Numbered from the stretch's first letter, positions 1 to 15,599 are shown. The stretch is 64,000 bases of DNA from Engraulis encrasicolus (GCF_034702125.1 NC_085861.1:46706222-46770221); one strand, 5' to 3'. Program-made: numbers and translations. The notes: a model not told the origin generated them from the letters alone.

Positions 1-419
<419 letters not shown>

Positions 420-511
420 GGGGGCCGGGGCTCCCTGTGGGCAAACTGTGAGTCACGTGGGGAGCCTCCTCTCAAACATGGGCCATGAGTCCCTGAGAGT
501 TGTGGTGGAGT

Positions 512-541
512 TTGGGGTTTGGGGTTTGGGGTTTGGGGTTT
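512..541 (+). repeat. (TTTGGGG)4 G-rich tandem repeat
   Basis: Four G4 runs spaced by three T form a G-quadruplex-competent heptamer repeat. Confidence 0.9.
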
Positions 542-792
542 GTGTTTCCACTCATTTTATGTTTCCTGTGTGTCAGTGTTTTTTTTTCTTAAATCAAACT
601 TTGTATCACCCGTTCAGAAACTTGCCCCTTTTCATGAATATTTACCACCACCTTGTCACCTTTGAGCGTTCAATCTTGTCCATTTTTATTGTTTGTTTGT
701 ATTCAGTTGGAATGTCGGTGCTTTTGCCAGCAGTTTGATCGGCCGTACATGTCAGATGAAAGGCCAATAATTTTTTAGTGCAGAGTTGATAG

Positions 793-1642
<850 letters not shown>

Positions 1643-2287
1643 ATGCACAACTACGCACGCAACGCACAACTACGCACGGAACGGAACAGTTTTTGAGAAG
1701 CTTTTGGGCGGAATTTGTTCAGACACATCTGGCAACACTGACACTGTTCCTATGTTGACAAACCACAAACCCAATTCTACTACATTCCCCCATGTCTAAA
1801 CAAGCACTCACCACCAGCTCTGGATGATACTACATGACAAACTGTCCCACAAAACACTCTCAGCTTGTTTCTCTTATCTGAAGATTGAGGCCATCCATGA
1901 TGTTTCCAGCCTGATGTAAACATAGGGGTGTAATCATTTGTGGTTGAAATTGTGAGTGAATTATTATTTAATGAATAATGCGGCGGATTTACATTGAAGA
2001 TAGTACAGGTGTAAGCACTGAACATGAGTAAACAAATGACCAGAGTTTTGTTCGTTCGTAGATCTACATCACAATTCTAGATCATAGATGTATCTGTCAA
2101 TACTCATTTCTGGTAATTTTTATCTTGTCTACCTCAACTCTCGGAGTATGTTTTATTTTTGCACATTTGTCTACAGAGAATACATTGCCTTTTCATTTTT
2201 TCTCTATTTTTTTATTTCCCTGACTACTACTTGTGTTATATGTGACTTTAAATGTCCATGTGGGCATTATGTGTATTTATGCAAGCT

Positions 2288-2350
2288 GCTTGACACCTGA
2301 ATTTCCCCTCGGGGATAAATAAAGTTACTCTACTCTCTACTCCACTCTAC
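2288..2350 (+). repeat. retroelement-like 3' end with (CTACT)n
   Basis: GAATTTCCCCTCGGGGATAA, AATAAAG and a run of CTACT-type repeats form a typical teleost retroelement tail. The body upstream is not recognisable. Confidence 0.4.
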
Positions 2351-2509
2351 TCTACTAGATCAATACATTTTGTCATACCGCAATGGCAATGCCATTTTAC
2401 TGTATGTCAAGCCATGTGATTTTTTCCTAAATGCACAAACATCTAGAAGTACTCAGAGAGCGCAGACCTCCGCCAAGAAAGCTGCTTGACACATTTGACT
2501 ATGTTACAC

Positions 2510-2828
2510 CCTAAAGCCCTATTCCGACGGGACTAGTTTAATGGGGGGACCTCGGGTAAAGTAATAATAACCGGGATATTTAGTCCCGTCCGAACGCGGC
2601 ATGTCATGTAAAAAATGCCGAGTATGTCGGTAAAGTTTCGTCCAAATCAGTTGATTAGTTTTTGAGTTATCCTGCTAACAGAATCTTTAAAAAAGTCCTG
2701 GTTCCGGTTTGTGATCCGGATCACCATCAGAATTGAATCACTTGTTCCATAGGGCATTATCAACAAAACCACAAAGTTTCTTCGAATTCCATTGATCAAT
2801 TTTTGAGTTATGCTGCTGACAGACAGGC

Positions 2829-2884
<56 letters not shown>

Positions 2885-2935
2885 CAACGCGACCGGAAAC
2901 ATTACCTCCTTGGCGGAGGTAATAACCCCTGGTCT
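2510..2935 (+). repeat. dispersed repeat with (AGAC)n core
   Basis: The stretch has TTGATTAGTTTTTGAGTTA twice in variant form, then (AGAC)16 at about 2815-2881 and CATTACCTCCTTGGCGGAGG. This combination is a common interspersed repeat in fish genomes; assignment to a retroelement 3' end is inferred. Confidence 0.5.
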
Positions 2936-3407
2936 TTATGTACTGATGGAACATTATTGAGATTATATATGCCTGCCAGGCCATGTGACACTGTTTTGGT
3001 CGCCTCAACCAATCGTTTTTAAAAACACAATGTAAAAAATGTATGGATTAAATTATCAATTTAAATAATCTTCAAGTGTAGCCCCATATGAAAACAATGG
3101 ACCCACCACCAAACACATCAGACACAGCATGAAAAAAACAAAGAGCCATGCGTCGTCACTGACAGAAACATGTCCCATTGGTCAAAACAATCAAGGGGAT
3201 AATCACTGCTTGACCCATTCACAGCTGACATGCAGCTCCCCACCAGATGCCCAAATCAAACAGCCTGCATCAAAGACAAACAAACAACAACAGACCACAA
3301 GTACAGCTGAGGTCAGTTACAAGTCAGAGTGTGGTTGGGCGTGTTGAATGCAGGCAGGGAGACAGACCAACACACAGACATAAAGACCATAGTGTGCAAC
3401 ACAACAA

Positions 3408-3421
3408 ACAGACAGACAGAC

Positions 3422-3470
<49 letters not shown>

Positions 3471-3482
3471 GGCAGACAGGCA

Positions 3483-3527
<45 letters not shown>
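3408..3527 (+). repeat. (AGAC)n grading into (AGGC)n
   Basis: About 16 AGAC units are followed by about 12 AGGC units, a point-mutated expansion of the same tetramer. Confidence 0.95.
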
Positions 3528-3698
3528 ATCATGGACAACACAACAAATTTAACACATTCCGCCAGCTGTCTCATGTTTATTACTGTTGAAGCCCACACAA
3601 CATATGTCATTTATTTATTTATTTTTACAGGGAAAAAGTGTTTTTTTACAGTTGTGGGCTGTGAGCTGACTACTCCCAGACAAATCTGGCTGGCTGAA

Positions 3699-3787
3699 CG
3701 GATAGATGAATGGATGGATGGATGGGTGGATGGATGGATGGATAGATGAATGAATGGATGGATCGATGGATGGGTGGATGGGTGGGT
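3699..3787 (+). repeat. (GGAT)n tetranucleotide repeat
   Basis: This is an imperfect GGAT/GGGT/AGAT array. Confidence 0.92.
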
Positions 3788-3994
3788 ATGAAATGCTAAT
3801 CGACAGTATGGGCAGTTGGTGTGGTTTTCTAGAGTGTTCCGCAGCATTCCATGATGGAACATGGGTCTCCCAGCATCATGCCTTCCTGTGCTGAGGTCTC
3901 TCCATCGACTCCAAAACACAGGCAACACACGCAAGTGGAGTGCAGGGTTCTTAAAAAATGGAGATGAGCCTTACCCCAGATGTATTTATGTTTT

Positions 3995-4551
<557 letters not shown>

Positions 4552-4956
4552 ACTACCATCATCTCCCCATCCCCCACCCATGTCTCTCTCCATGGCTCTC
4601 CTTTCCTTTTGTGCAAAGCAGCACATTTCTGCCCATTCTCCTCCTTTTCCTCCTCCATCTTTTCCGCCCTTCACCTCTATTTTTTTCTTCCCTCTCTCTC
4701 TCTTCCTCTTTTCAGTCAGGTGATCTGGCATCCACTGGAAAAAAAAATGCATGACACAGCCGTTGCTGAACCTAATAGCCTTCTTGTTGCGAAAAGGGAT
4801 TGCAGAGACGCTGGCAACATGCATGTAAAATGCAGAGACCATGCTTGTATGAAGCGAGTCGCCCGTGCTTTTACATTTATTATAAAAAGCCCCTGTTCAG
4901 CAAAGGCAGAGATGCAGCGAAAAGAACATGCTACTTACGGCTATGTATAATATATG

Positions 4957-5501
4957 TGCATGTGTGTGTGTGTGTGTGCGTGTGTGTCTGTGTCTGTGTC
5001 TGTGTGCCTGTGTCTGGGCGTCATGTGTGCGTTTGTGCGTGTGTGCATGCGAGTGCGCCAGCCTTCATGTTTATGGCAGAAAATAAATGAAATTGTGAAT
5101 TTGCACACCAACACACAGTTGAATACAATACATATACATTGACAAACAGAAATAGACACACACAAACACACACTCAGACACACACACACACACAGACACA
5201 CACAGACACAGACACACACACAGACACACACAGACACAGACACACACACACACACAAACACGCACAAAAACACACAATATAGTATACATGTATACATTTT
5301 CCTGCAGGCGTTCGCCTTTGCATCGTAGCGAGCCATTCATGTTGAAAGTAGGTCTCGTGCACTAAAGAGCCATGTTGCGTTTTGCTATTGATCCGTTCGA
5401 TCCCACTCCGACCGAATCAAAGCCATCGAATGGAGCAGGGCCGGATGAAGAGAACTGCTGTAAATGTGCGTGAGAAAACGGATGCTTGGCAGCAATGGAT
5501 G

Positions 5502-5542
<41 letters not shown>

Positions 5543-5554
5543 TGTGTGTGTGTG
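4957..5554. repeat. (TG)n and (CA)n cluster
   Basis: A TG/TGTC tract at 4957-5051 is followed by its approximate inverse, a CA/GACA tract, at 5155-5268, and (TG)n at 5504-5554. The first two could pair. Confidence 0.93.
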
Positions 5555-6486
5555 TTGGGGGGGGTACTCTCGACAGTACTGCAGTGTCCTAAAAGGGGCA
5601 TATGGCTGGGGGCCAATGGGTCATTAAAGGACCTGGAAGCCCAGAGGGGGGTGTCCAGGGGTGGGGGGCATGGGGGTGGCTGGTTTGGGTGCGCTGGGCT
5701 TGTCCCTGTAGGGGGGCACTGCCCACTCCAGCCCACCCGTGGTCACTTCCATGCCCCCGAGGTTCTCTAATGAGAAATGCTTTTGTGCTCCCCTAAAACA
5801 AAAAAAAGTAATTTTTTTGATGACCCCCCGGCCTCCCCCAACCAGATGGCCTAAAGTGTCATCGTGGTGACAACTGAACATCCATGTAATGCTCACAGTA
5901 ACTGTAATGACCTAAAACACAACCATTGCAAAACGTTCTTGGTGATGGACAAAGCCAGGGAGGGAATGCTTAACAAAATAAGTTCACGGAATGTTGTGGC
6001 ATAGAATGCTAGCATACACATACCATACATGGGCAGCATCTATGGGGACCCAGGTACGAATCAGGCCAGGGTAATTTCCACTTACCCAACCCTTCATTTT
6101 TCCCAATTTCCTCATATCCCTCACTACTGTCCTGTCTTCGCTTTCCGAAATAGAAAGCCCAGCTGAAAAAAAGAATGTTCTTAGCACAGATATTCTTCTC
6201 CCAAAAACACTTTTAATTGCTACGCTGAAAGAACAGCAATAGCAATGCAGCTTGCAATGACTTTCAGTGGTGCATTTGTACTTGAAGTCTACAATCAACA
6301 CTGCTCAGCAGTACAGTACAGTGCACACCTTACAGTCAAAAATGCTCTGTCAGCCACACATGCCTATTACTCTGTGGAAAAGTGAAACAGAGCTGCAAGG
6401 TGACCCCCTAAGTTAACACATGCACACTCGCACACTTGCTCGCTCGCTTGCTTGCACGCACACATGCACGCATGCAGGCACACAGA

Positions 6487-6643
6487 CAGGGCCGCCAACA
6501 GCTTTGACCGGGCCCAGGACAAAGTCATCTGACAGGGCCCCCAAGCCCAATACATACAATGTAATGAGGACCCAATTCTGGGCCCCCTCTCTCCCTGGGC
6601 CCGTGACAACTGTCCCCTTTGTCTCCCGCTGTCGGTACCCCTG
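6487..6643 (+). mobile_element. hAT-type MITE, family A copy 1
   Basis: The copy begins CAGGGCCGCCAACAG and ends CTGTCGGTACCCCTG. The interior, with GGGCCCAGGACAAAGT and GAGGACCCAATTCTGG, is shared with copies at 11658, 14711 and 17401. The flanks are CA-rich, so the target duplication is unclear here. Confidence 0.8.
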
Positions 6644-6668
6644 CACGCACTCCACACAGAGCGAGCAT

Positions 6669-6799
<131 letters not shown>

Positions 6800-7182
6800 A
6801 CCTCTGCATACTGTCCTCTCCCATTCCCACATGGTGCTGATGAGAGACAGTGCAGAGGAGAGATTTAAAGACCTGATGTGCGTCTTTCTCAAAATACCCT
6901 CACATGTGCACACACACTCCAGGCTCAAACAAAGACAAAAACAAACAAACATTTAAAGAAAAACAAACAAACACGTTCAGCACAAGCAAATACACATATA
7001 TTCACACACAGATGGGCAGATTGACACACACGCACACGCACATGCACACGCATAAACACACACACACACAGCACATTGCCACACAGCCAAGGATGTACTC
7101 TTTTTAGCCACTCCAGTGCACTGTACTGTAGCCTAGTAACACGTACATCTCAGAGATAGAGACAGAGGTGATGATGACACTT

Positions 7183-7184
<2 letters not shown>

Positions 7185-7269
<85 letters not shown>

Positions 7270-7374
7270 TGAGTGAGTGAGAGCTTAAAGTGTGCATGAG
7301 GGTGATGACAAATGGAGAGAGACATACAGAGAGAGAGAGACATACAGAAAGAGAGAGGGAGACAGAGAGAGAGA

Positions 7375-7413
<39 letters not shown>

Positions 7414-7488
7414 AGAAGAGGATGTGAGAGCTTAACGTGTGCATGAGGGTGATGACAAATGGAGAGAGACATACAGAGAGAGAAAGAC

Positions 7489-7547
<59 letters not shown>

Positions 7548-7570
7548 TGTGTGAGTGAGTGAGAGCTTAA
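7185..7570. repeat. (GA)n tracts with duplicated spacer
   Basis: GA runs at 7190-7267, 7375-7408 and 7491-7543 are separated by two copies of a spacer containing TGCATGAGGGTGATGACA. The same spacer lies beside another GA tract at 22312. Confidence 0.95.
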
Positions 7571-7849
7571 CGTGTGTCACAGGTTTACACCCTCTGACAG
7601 AGTCCCAGTAATGAATTATGCAGCTGCGTCTCTGCCATGCGCGAGTATCTGCAGTGCTAATTTCTGCAGACGTTTGGCCCACTTTCCGACTGGAGCGAGG
7701 GGATCTGCAGGCGAAGCAAAATAAATAAATAGAATTACAGCACGCTCACACAAAGACAGACAACAAAGAAACGTAAGGGCAAGCAAGCTCACCACAATAT
7801 CATGCATACAGTGCACACATATAGTACACAAACACGCACGCAAGCACAC

Positions 7850-8058
<209 letters not shown>

Positions 8059-8157
8059 CAATTCATCGTTCAGATTTCCCAAATATCGTGCCTTAAACAT
8101 GGACACTGGCCACAGTGCAAAGGATGCCAGCTCTGTCAACCGTGCAATGCTGATGAG

Positions 8158-8215
8158 GGTGGGGGTTGGGGGTGGGGGCTGGGGGTGGGGGCTGGGGGTG
8201 GGGCTGGGGGGTTGC
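8158..8215 (+). repeat. G-rich minisatellite
   Basis: Repeats of GGGGGTGGGGGCT give multiple G runs with G-quadruplex potential. Confidence 0.85.
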
Positions 8216-9888
8216 GAGGGAGCTGGAGCAAATTGTTACACGTTAGGCCCTCATTAATTCAAACCGAGCAGAAATGGTAAATTGATTGAGAGAACAATTG
8301 CACTCATTGTCCAGAGCAAGCCACAGCACTGCTTGCATAACCAGAGCAAACAAGGATGCAGACAAAAGATTGTCAGGTAATGAGAGAGGCGGAAAAAAAC
8401 ATAATAGAGTTTATTTTGGGGTTTTACTGGCTGGAAGCACACATCTTGGAGATGCGAGGCAACACTGTTTTTGCAAACAAGAAAATGGTACAAATGAATG
8501 ATAATAAATAACACAATAAATAATACATCAAATGACCAATAAGAATGAAAGATGGGACATAAAGCAAAAATTAAGTTGGCCTAGTTATTTGATTCAGACT
8601 TAAAATCATGCTTCCAAAAATAATTCCAGTGAGGTGAAAGGCATTTCTCAATTCCCATTGGAACGCAGCTTGGACTGCAACCACACTGAGCATGTTTGGA
8701 CGAGCGAGCGGCCATCTCTGTAGCTCAAATGAAAGACGACACACTTTTGCGTCCAACCTGTAGGGCAGCTGAACACTGAAAAAACCCTACTCGGTGTCAC
8801 TTTAATGTTCCCATTGTTGAAGTGAGCTTGAGTGCTCACTAACTTAATGTCCTCTCCCTAATTCGTGGCGAACGAGCTTTGAAACAGAGTGAGTGTGGAT
8901 GAAGTCTCTACATCATCATCCATGACCAAGCAACATTACTGCGCCTCATTACCGTTGTGATGTCGTGTGCGGAGCCAGAGTGACTGGACTGGCTAATTTT
9001 TACAGCGCCGGGGATAATTAGCGATGTAGTTACCACTCCAAAATGGCCGAAGAGAGGAGGAGTGTCTAAGCAGGCACGGTGATGACCCGGGAGGCAATAA
9101 AGAAGGGGGGAAAGAAAGCAAGAGAAAAAGAGTGAATCCCATAGAAAGGAAAGCGAAACATCAGGTTGTCAATGAAGTTGTGTGGGAGGGATTGTACATT
9201 GTGTGAGGGAGTCCATTGCTTAGCAACATTTAATTAGACCCAAATACTGTTTCAAGATTTAAAAAAAAGTCCAATTCATGTAGCCAATGTAGAGGATTAT
9301 GATTAATTTAGCACACAGGAATAGATGACAAGTAATGCACCCATTCCAAAGTTAACGCCCAAACGATAAAATCTGTGAAGAACAGATGGAAGGATTCGCT
9401 GATTGATATACAGCTGGACACACGGAGAACAGTATTATGCATCTGACCCGGCACCTTTGGTGGGGGCAAAGACATAATAATTTATAGGCTATAATAAATA
9501 CATTGCTACTGTAGAGAGAAATGACAGCGTGTTCAATGGTTGTATTAATCTTTTTTTAGTTGATAAATAGGTTCCTTTTGAGGGCAACACTTCATTTATA
9601 TTTGTAGATTAGAAAATGTGTTCAAAGTGCTGATTTGCCGTGATGGGATTTAGTGGGATAAAGAGGTCACTTGGACACAGCGAGAGGGGACACAGGTGCA
9701 ACCCAGTTGCAGGATGATTGGTCAGTGAGTGGACGAGTGATGTGTGGTGATGACACAGTAACACCCCCCCCCCCCTAATGTGTCCATTTTATTCCTACCC
9801 CTCGTCATTCATGGCAATAAATAGAAAAAGGGGGAGAGGGGTGGCAGTATGTGAGAAATGATGAGGAGAAAAGGACATATTTGTGTGC
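8216..9888. other. intergenic, no gene seen
   Basis: The stretch is mostly unique and A/T-rich. No ORF with splice or codon support, no clear transposon ends and no RNA gene are visible. It could hold regulatory DNA, but nothing in the text shows it. Confidence 0.6.
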
Positions 9889-10034
<146 letters not shown>

Positions 10035-10479
10035 CTTCCTCTCATCTCCCCATCATTTCCAGAGTGCTATGTGAATTGCTGTCCTACTTTCCCACCCACC
10101 CTCCATTTTTAAACGTCCCCCACCCCTCTCCACCCCTCTCCACTCTGCCTGTACCCAGTGGCCCATGGCAGACAACAACCTGTCACATCAATAAAAATAA
10201 AATAACTGCAATCGAGGTAGAGCGAGAGAGACACACAAGAGGACAAAGGGGCCGTGACCTACTTTTATTTTGGGAGTTAGGAGACGCTGTCACCTCAGCA
10301 TCAGTCTCTGTGGCCCAGTCGTCCCGCAGGCTCCTTGGTGTACAGTGTAGTATCTGGATACAGGGGCATGGCTTTTGGTTAGGGCCAGTTAAAATCAGAG
10401 GTGGGCCAAATCCAGAACACATAGGCAATTTTATACAATGAATGAAACTGTCCATCACACTGATTTATAAGTCATCCAT

Positions 10480-10618
10480 TACCTTTAATGACATTGCAGT
10501 TAGCTGACATGTTTATCCAAAGTGACATATTCCGGTAGTTACATAGGCACAGGTTATTGGTTACAGTCCCTGGAGCAATGTGTAGTTAGATGCCTTGCTC
10601 AAGGGCACCACTGCCTTG
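10480..10618 (-). mobile_element. family B SINE 3' end, reverse, degenerate
   Basis: GTTTATCCAAAGTGACATA and CCTTGCTCAAGGGCACC are reverse matches to the family B tail and body. The tRNA head is not clear. Confidence 0.65.
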
Positions 10619-10619
10619 C

Positions 10620-11640
10620 CTGGTTCATACCACACCATATCACAAGGGAGATATTGTCTGCCTACTGAATTTCTCGTAGGGGAGGTGTGGTTTGCGATAG
10701 CCAATGGACGTTCATTGGCTTCATACTTGGTCATAGCCAATCGTGTCAACTGAATTCAAACAAACTGCAAGCTTCCATTAGTATGAGTAATAGGGGTCAA
10801 AATCTTTCCAGTCTGGCCAATCTCACATCCAAATCAATGTCACAGAGGTGAGGTTAACCATCTCAGAATGTTGGGGCACACTGCACGTTCACTGGCTATG
10901 TTAACATGACGTATTCAATTCCAAATGAACTCCATTTAATTCTGAACAAAGCTTAATTCCGCTTTGAAAAACGTAAACTCGGAATTAAAGGAAAGATCAA
11001 AGTAAACTCAACGGAACTAAAAAAATCGGAATTATTAATTTGGAATTTATAAACATCATGTAAACGTAGTGGCTGTCACCTCCAAAAGCGAGTGGAAGTG
11101 ATGGTCTATCTCCCTCTCTGCTCTTGTTGTTGTCCTCCTGTGTAACACCTGTAGTCTATCAGCAGCAGCACTGAAGCTACTGATCTGCGAGTCTAGATGC
11201 ATGTACATTGAAGCTGTCAATGCCTGACACAGACGCACAAAATAAACTTGCCAAAGAACACACCATATTTTTTCATATCCAGTTGTATAATTGAGATGTC
11301 GCGTAGGCAGAAAAGTATCCAACCTGACACTTTGCAAACAAGAAAAAACAAGTAAAGGTATGAGTGGGAGTGCTATGCACGCATCTTTAAACTTTCACAG
11401 ATTAAATCTTCAGAGAGCAAGATGCTGTGAACAGATGGTGCAGGATGATTTGCATTTACAAGTCAGATTCTTCTTCCATATTTCTTTTAAAATATGTTTT
11501 ACTTTCAACTTGAACTCACTTTGAAAAAGAAAAACAACATTTCTCAGTCACTCCCATAACATACTTTCCACATTTCTTTCCACTGAAATTGGCAAAGGGG
11601 AGTGGAGTGAATGCTTCAGAGAAAGAGTGAGCGGTCATTC
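10620..11640. other. intergenic, no gene seen
   Basis: Unique A/T-rich DNA with short internal repeats of the GGAATTA type near 10910-11050. No supported coding region. Confidence 0.55.
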
Positions 11641-11657
11641 CGATCGGGCCATGCAGT

Positions 11658-11809
11658 CAGGGGCGCTGACAGCTTTGGCCGAGTCCAGGACAAAGTTATC
11701 TGAAAGCCCCCCCCCAGTCCCATAGATACAAAAATGAGGACCCAATTCTGGGTCTCTCCCAGGGCCCTGGGACAACTGTCCCCTTTGTCCCCCCCTGTCA
11801 GCACCACTG
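11658..11809 (+). mobile_element. hAT-type MITE, family A copy 2 with perfect 8-bp duplication
   Basis: The termini CAGGGGCGCTGACAG and CTGTCAGCACCACTG are imperfect inverted repeats. CATGCAGT flanks both sides (11650-11657 and 11810-11817). The 8-bp duplication and CAG-type ends indicate hAT mobilization. There is no coding capacity. Confidence 0.88.
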
Positions 11810-12680
11810 CATGCAGTTGTGCAGACTTAAGTCACCGTGGCTCTGCATCTGTCCTTGGCGACAGCTGGCCCTGAAAGGGATCTACACTGTACTATACCCC
11901 TCTCGGACATGGAGGGGTGGTTTAGGCACAACCTGGGCCACATCTGGCACAAATGTGGGTCAGAAGAACCATTGCCAGCTGGACCCAGTCAGGCGAGGCA
12001 TGGCCACGGGACAGGGTTACAGCGTGGCAGATCTCAGTTTGGCAGGGCTGTGCCTTTTTTGCACTTACAAAAGCTCAGTAAGCATTCTGTTCTTAAAGCC
12101 AGTGTTGCAGAGTTATGTTCTGCATGGAACAAAAGGTCTCCCACGGTGCATCGATGACATCACCTGTTTGCTCGTTCTGCTCTGTTCAGCTTCATGAGCT
12201 ACGTAGACATGTAAAATGATTCACAATGCAGATGCCGTTAACTGTAATCCAGCATAGGGTTGACTTGACTTTGAGTTAAGATGATCTTTCTGCGTTCAAG
12301 GCTGAATTATGCAATGATTGTGTAGTTGCTCTATTACAAAGAAGGCTCTTGTGAGTAATTGTACATGCATTTAGCATACCAATGGCCCAGAGAAAGCAAT
12401 AGGATCACCAACAAAGAAAGTGCTCTGTAGACATGATGTAGGAATAACACATATGGGCTTATATGGAGCCTGACAGAGCAGCGCGGCACACATGACTGAG
12501 TACCGTCAATGGCTAGAGGCATCTTACAGAGAGCCAGCCTTGGATTGTGTACTGTATGTACTGTATGTGCTCTGCAACAGTGTTGAGAATCGAGTCCTCT
12601 GTGCCTCCTGTCCTTCAAATGAGGAGATACAGCTTTTCAGTGTTACAGTGTTGCCTTTCTGTATTGCATTGCACAGCGAT

Positions 12681-13229
12681 TGGCAGCCGTGGTGTAATGG
12701 TTAGGGAGTTGGGCTGTAAGATCACAGTATTGCAGGTTGGGCAGTCATGGGTAAGCGGTTTGGGCGTCAGACTTGTAGCCCAAAGGTTACCAGTTCGACT
12801 CCCGACCCGACGGGTTGGTGGGGGGAGTAATTAACCATTGCTCTCCCCCATCCTACTCCATGACTGAGGTACCCTGAGCATGGTACCGTCCCGCAGCGCT
12901 GCTCCCCTTCTCCTGCCATTGGGTGCTGCCCCCTTGCACGGGTGAGGCATAAATGCAATTCCGTTGTGTGCAGTGTGCAGTGTCCACTTATGTGCTGTGG
13001 CAAGGCTGTGGAGTGCTGTGTCACAATGACAACGGGAGTTGTAGTTTCGCAGTTGGGCTTTCACTTTCACTTCACTTTCAGATTCGACTCCGGCCCTTCC
13101 CACTCCCTAATACCAAGGCTGAAGTGCCCTTGAGCAAGGCAGCTAACCCCACATTGCTCCAGGGACTGGAACCAATACACTGTGATATCTGTAAGTCGCT
13201 TTGGATAAAAGCATCAGCTAAGTGTAATG
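12681..13229 (+). mobile_element. tRNA-derived SINE (family B) split by a second SINE
   Basis: The head GGTGTAATGGTTAGGGAG is an A-box-like tRNA start. The rest resumes at about 13080 with GATTCGACTCCGGCCC (B box), then GCCCTTGAGCAAGGCA and the tail GTCGCTTTGGATAAAAGC. The same family, uninterrupted, lies at 18611. The break is where another SINE was inserted. Confidence 0.8.
12737..13079 (+). mobile_element. tRNA-derived SINE (family C) nested in the family B SINE
   Basis: It starts GGGCAGTCATGGGTAAGCGG, carries a B-box-like CCAGTTCGACTCCCGAC and a body with GAGGTACCCTGAGCATGG and GGTGAGGCATAAATGCAA, and ends in (TTCACTTTCA). Reverse copies at 15878 and 37925 define the family. Confidence 0.82.
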
Positions 13230-13694
13230 TAAAGTAATGATAACAACGCTGCAGCCTCTACTACAGCAATAGCTCACAATTTCATGGCAGCTATAGATGT
13301 GAGATTTTGCTGATGTTGTTTTCATTTGTTCTACTGACTGACCCATTTAAATGGTATCCTCTGGATTACAGACTGAATCCACACACATAAAAACAAGAGG
13401 GACTCAACAGCTGCAGAAGATCCAGAATGAAGACAAGATCCAGTTTCAAACGAAGCCACAGATGTGAAGATCCTCCATAATTCATCAAAGACACGCAAAG
13501 ACAGAAACATACACACAGAGAGCAAACCGTGTGTCCCTGCAGTTTATTTCTGGGGGAAGGTGACTCTCCTGCTTACTTTGGCAGGAGAGAGCGAATGCCA
13601 GAGAGAGACAGAGGAAGAGATAAAAGTAGGCTAGCCAACCACCGTGCAAGAAGAAGCAGGGAAGGTTTACTGAGATTGATGGAGAGGACAGGGG

Positions 13695-13957
13695 ACGAAC
13701 GACAAAGTGAAGAGGAAGAAGAAGTAGTAGAAGAAGAAGAAGAACAACAACAACAAGAAGAAAAAGAAGCAGAAGAAGAAGAAGAAGAAGAGAAGACGAA
13801 GAAGAAGAAGAAGAAGAAGAAGAAGAAGAAGAAGAAGACGAAGAAGAAGAAGAAGAAGAAGAAGAAGAAGAAGAAGAAGAAGAAGAAGAAGAAGAAGAAG
13901 AAGAAGAAGAAGACGAAGAAGAAGAAGAAGAAGAAGAAGAAGAAGAAGAAGAAGAAA
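13695..13957 (+). repeat. (GAA)n purine tract
   Basis: About 260 bases of GAA/AAG repeats with few interruptions (GAC, CAA). The Lys-only and Ser-only frames across it are artefacts. Confidence 0.95.
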
Positions 13958-14710
13958 GCTGAGATCTGCTCAGCTGGATATTACTGCAAAGAATGTATAA
14001 TTGGCCCTGATGAAGCATTTCATATTCCTCATTGTTGTACTATATTTTCTGTATCTCATCGTGTGTGTGCTGTGATGTTACCAACCAGATCCTGTGGTTG
14101 TGTAAAATTTCCTTTTAAGCCTTTCGCCTCCGTGTGTGTGACAAATTTCTTTCTTGAAGAGATAATAAAGGCTCCTCATATCCTATCCTATTCTATCCTG
14201 TCCTATCCCATTGAAGACTTCAACTAAACTCAGATAAGTCTGACTCTTTCACCTTATTGAACATCATGACCATTCTGACCAACTGCTTCACCGAGCCAAC
14301 ATTGCTCTGGCCAAAATATGACAGTTACAGTTGAAGAAATCATTCTCCCTTTCAACCTCCCTCTGCATTCTAGCAATATTCCAAAAAGATATATTGTCGA
14401 CCTGTCTGTCGGTCTGTGGGTGCTTTTGTCTATTTCTCCGACTTAAATGATGGGCAGGCATGGGCCAAGAGAGACACTTACTTACTAGACACTGCAGTAA
14501 TTATCTCCCTCTCTGCTCTGTCTTACATAAACGTTGGACTGGCAACTGACAGTCCTACAAGCAATGGAAGTAGTGGGACTCAGGGGATCTCATTAACAGT
14601 TGAGCATGCAGCACTGCACAAAGCAGTTAGCTCAGAGCTCAGATGTCTTTGCTACACACCCCTCCTTTAATTCTCCTTTAGTGCTGTGAGGAACTGGTGG
14701 AGTCCACACA

Positions 14711-14869
14711 TAGGTAAGCCGACAGTGGGAGGCAAAGGGGTCAGTTGTCCTTGGCCCAGGTACTGTAGGGGGGAGGCAGATTTGGGTCCTCAGTACATTG
14801 CATGCATGGGGTGAGGGGGCACTTCAGATTACTTTGTCTCGGGCCCGTCCAAAGCTGTCGGCGGCCCTG
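14711..14869 (-). mobile_element. hAT-type MITE, family A copy 3
   Basis: This reverse-oriented copy has the family interior (TTTGGGTCCTC, TTTGTCTCGGGCCCGTCC) and ends GCTGTCGGCGGCCCTG. The flanks TCCACACA and TCCACACT form a 7-of-8 target duplication. The left terminus is eroded. Confidence 0.78.
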
Positions 14870-15428
14870 TCCACACTCACACAGACCTGGTTGAATAATG
14901 GACCAAGGGTCTCTTAAACATTGTTATTCTAAGATGAAATGTCATGGATTATAGCTGGTATTCTGAAGCTCAACGGTACCTTTGCATATGGACAAGTAGA
15001 GAGCCATAACAAAGGAATGCCAAATACCAGACACAAGCATACCAGCGCACAGCTACACTCTCGGTACTGCAGTATTTCTTTGTTAGCGAGACACTGTTTG
15101 CCATGTTCAGGGAGCATGCATTTTGCATTTGGGAGTGCATAAAACAACATGGCCTACTTCTCAGCTGTGATGTGAATAATTGAGGCTGTTTTCCGAGAGG
15201 GTCTGTTTATCCACTGTTTATACTAAAGTTTACTGTTTACTTCTCTTTTTACAGTAGAGGTTGCAAAACTATTGTGTGCAGTGGTGGTTCTGTTTGCTTT
15301 CTGTGGTATGCTAAAACTCTAGACTATTACTCTGACAGATATGGTGGTAGCTACGTCTGAGCTTGGCAATGCACTGCCTTTGGTGTGGTGCTTCTGTGTG
15401 AGCCAAAGGTCATCATGATATAGTCTAT

Positions 15429-15599
<171 letters not shown>

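Noticed and set aside
13529..14227. Lys/Glu-rich 232-codon frame across the GAA tract
   Set aside because: It comes from trinucleotide repeat composition; there is no homology outside the repeat and no gene signals.
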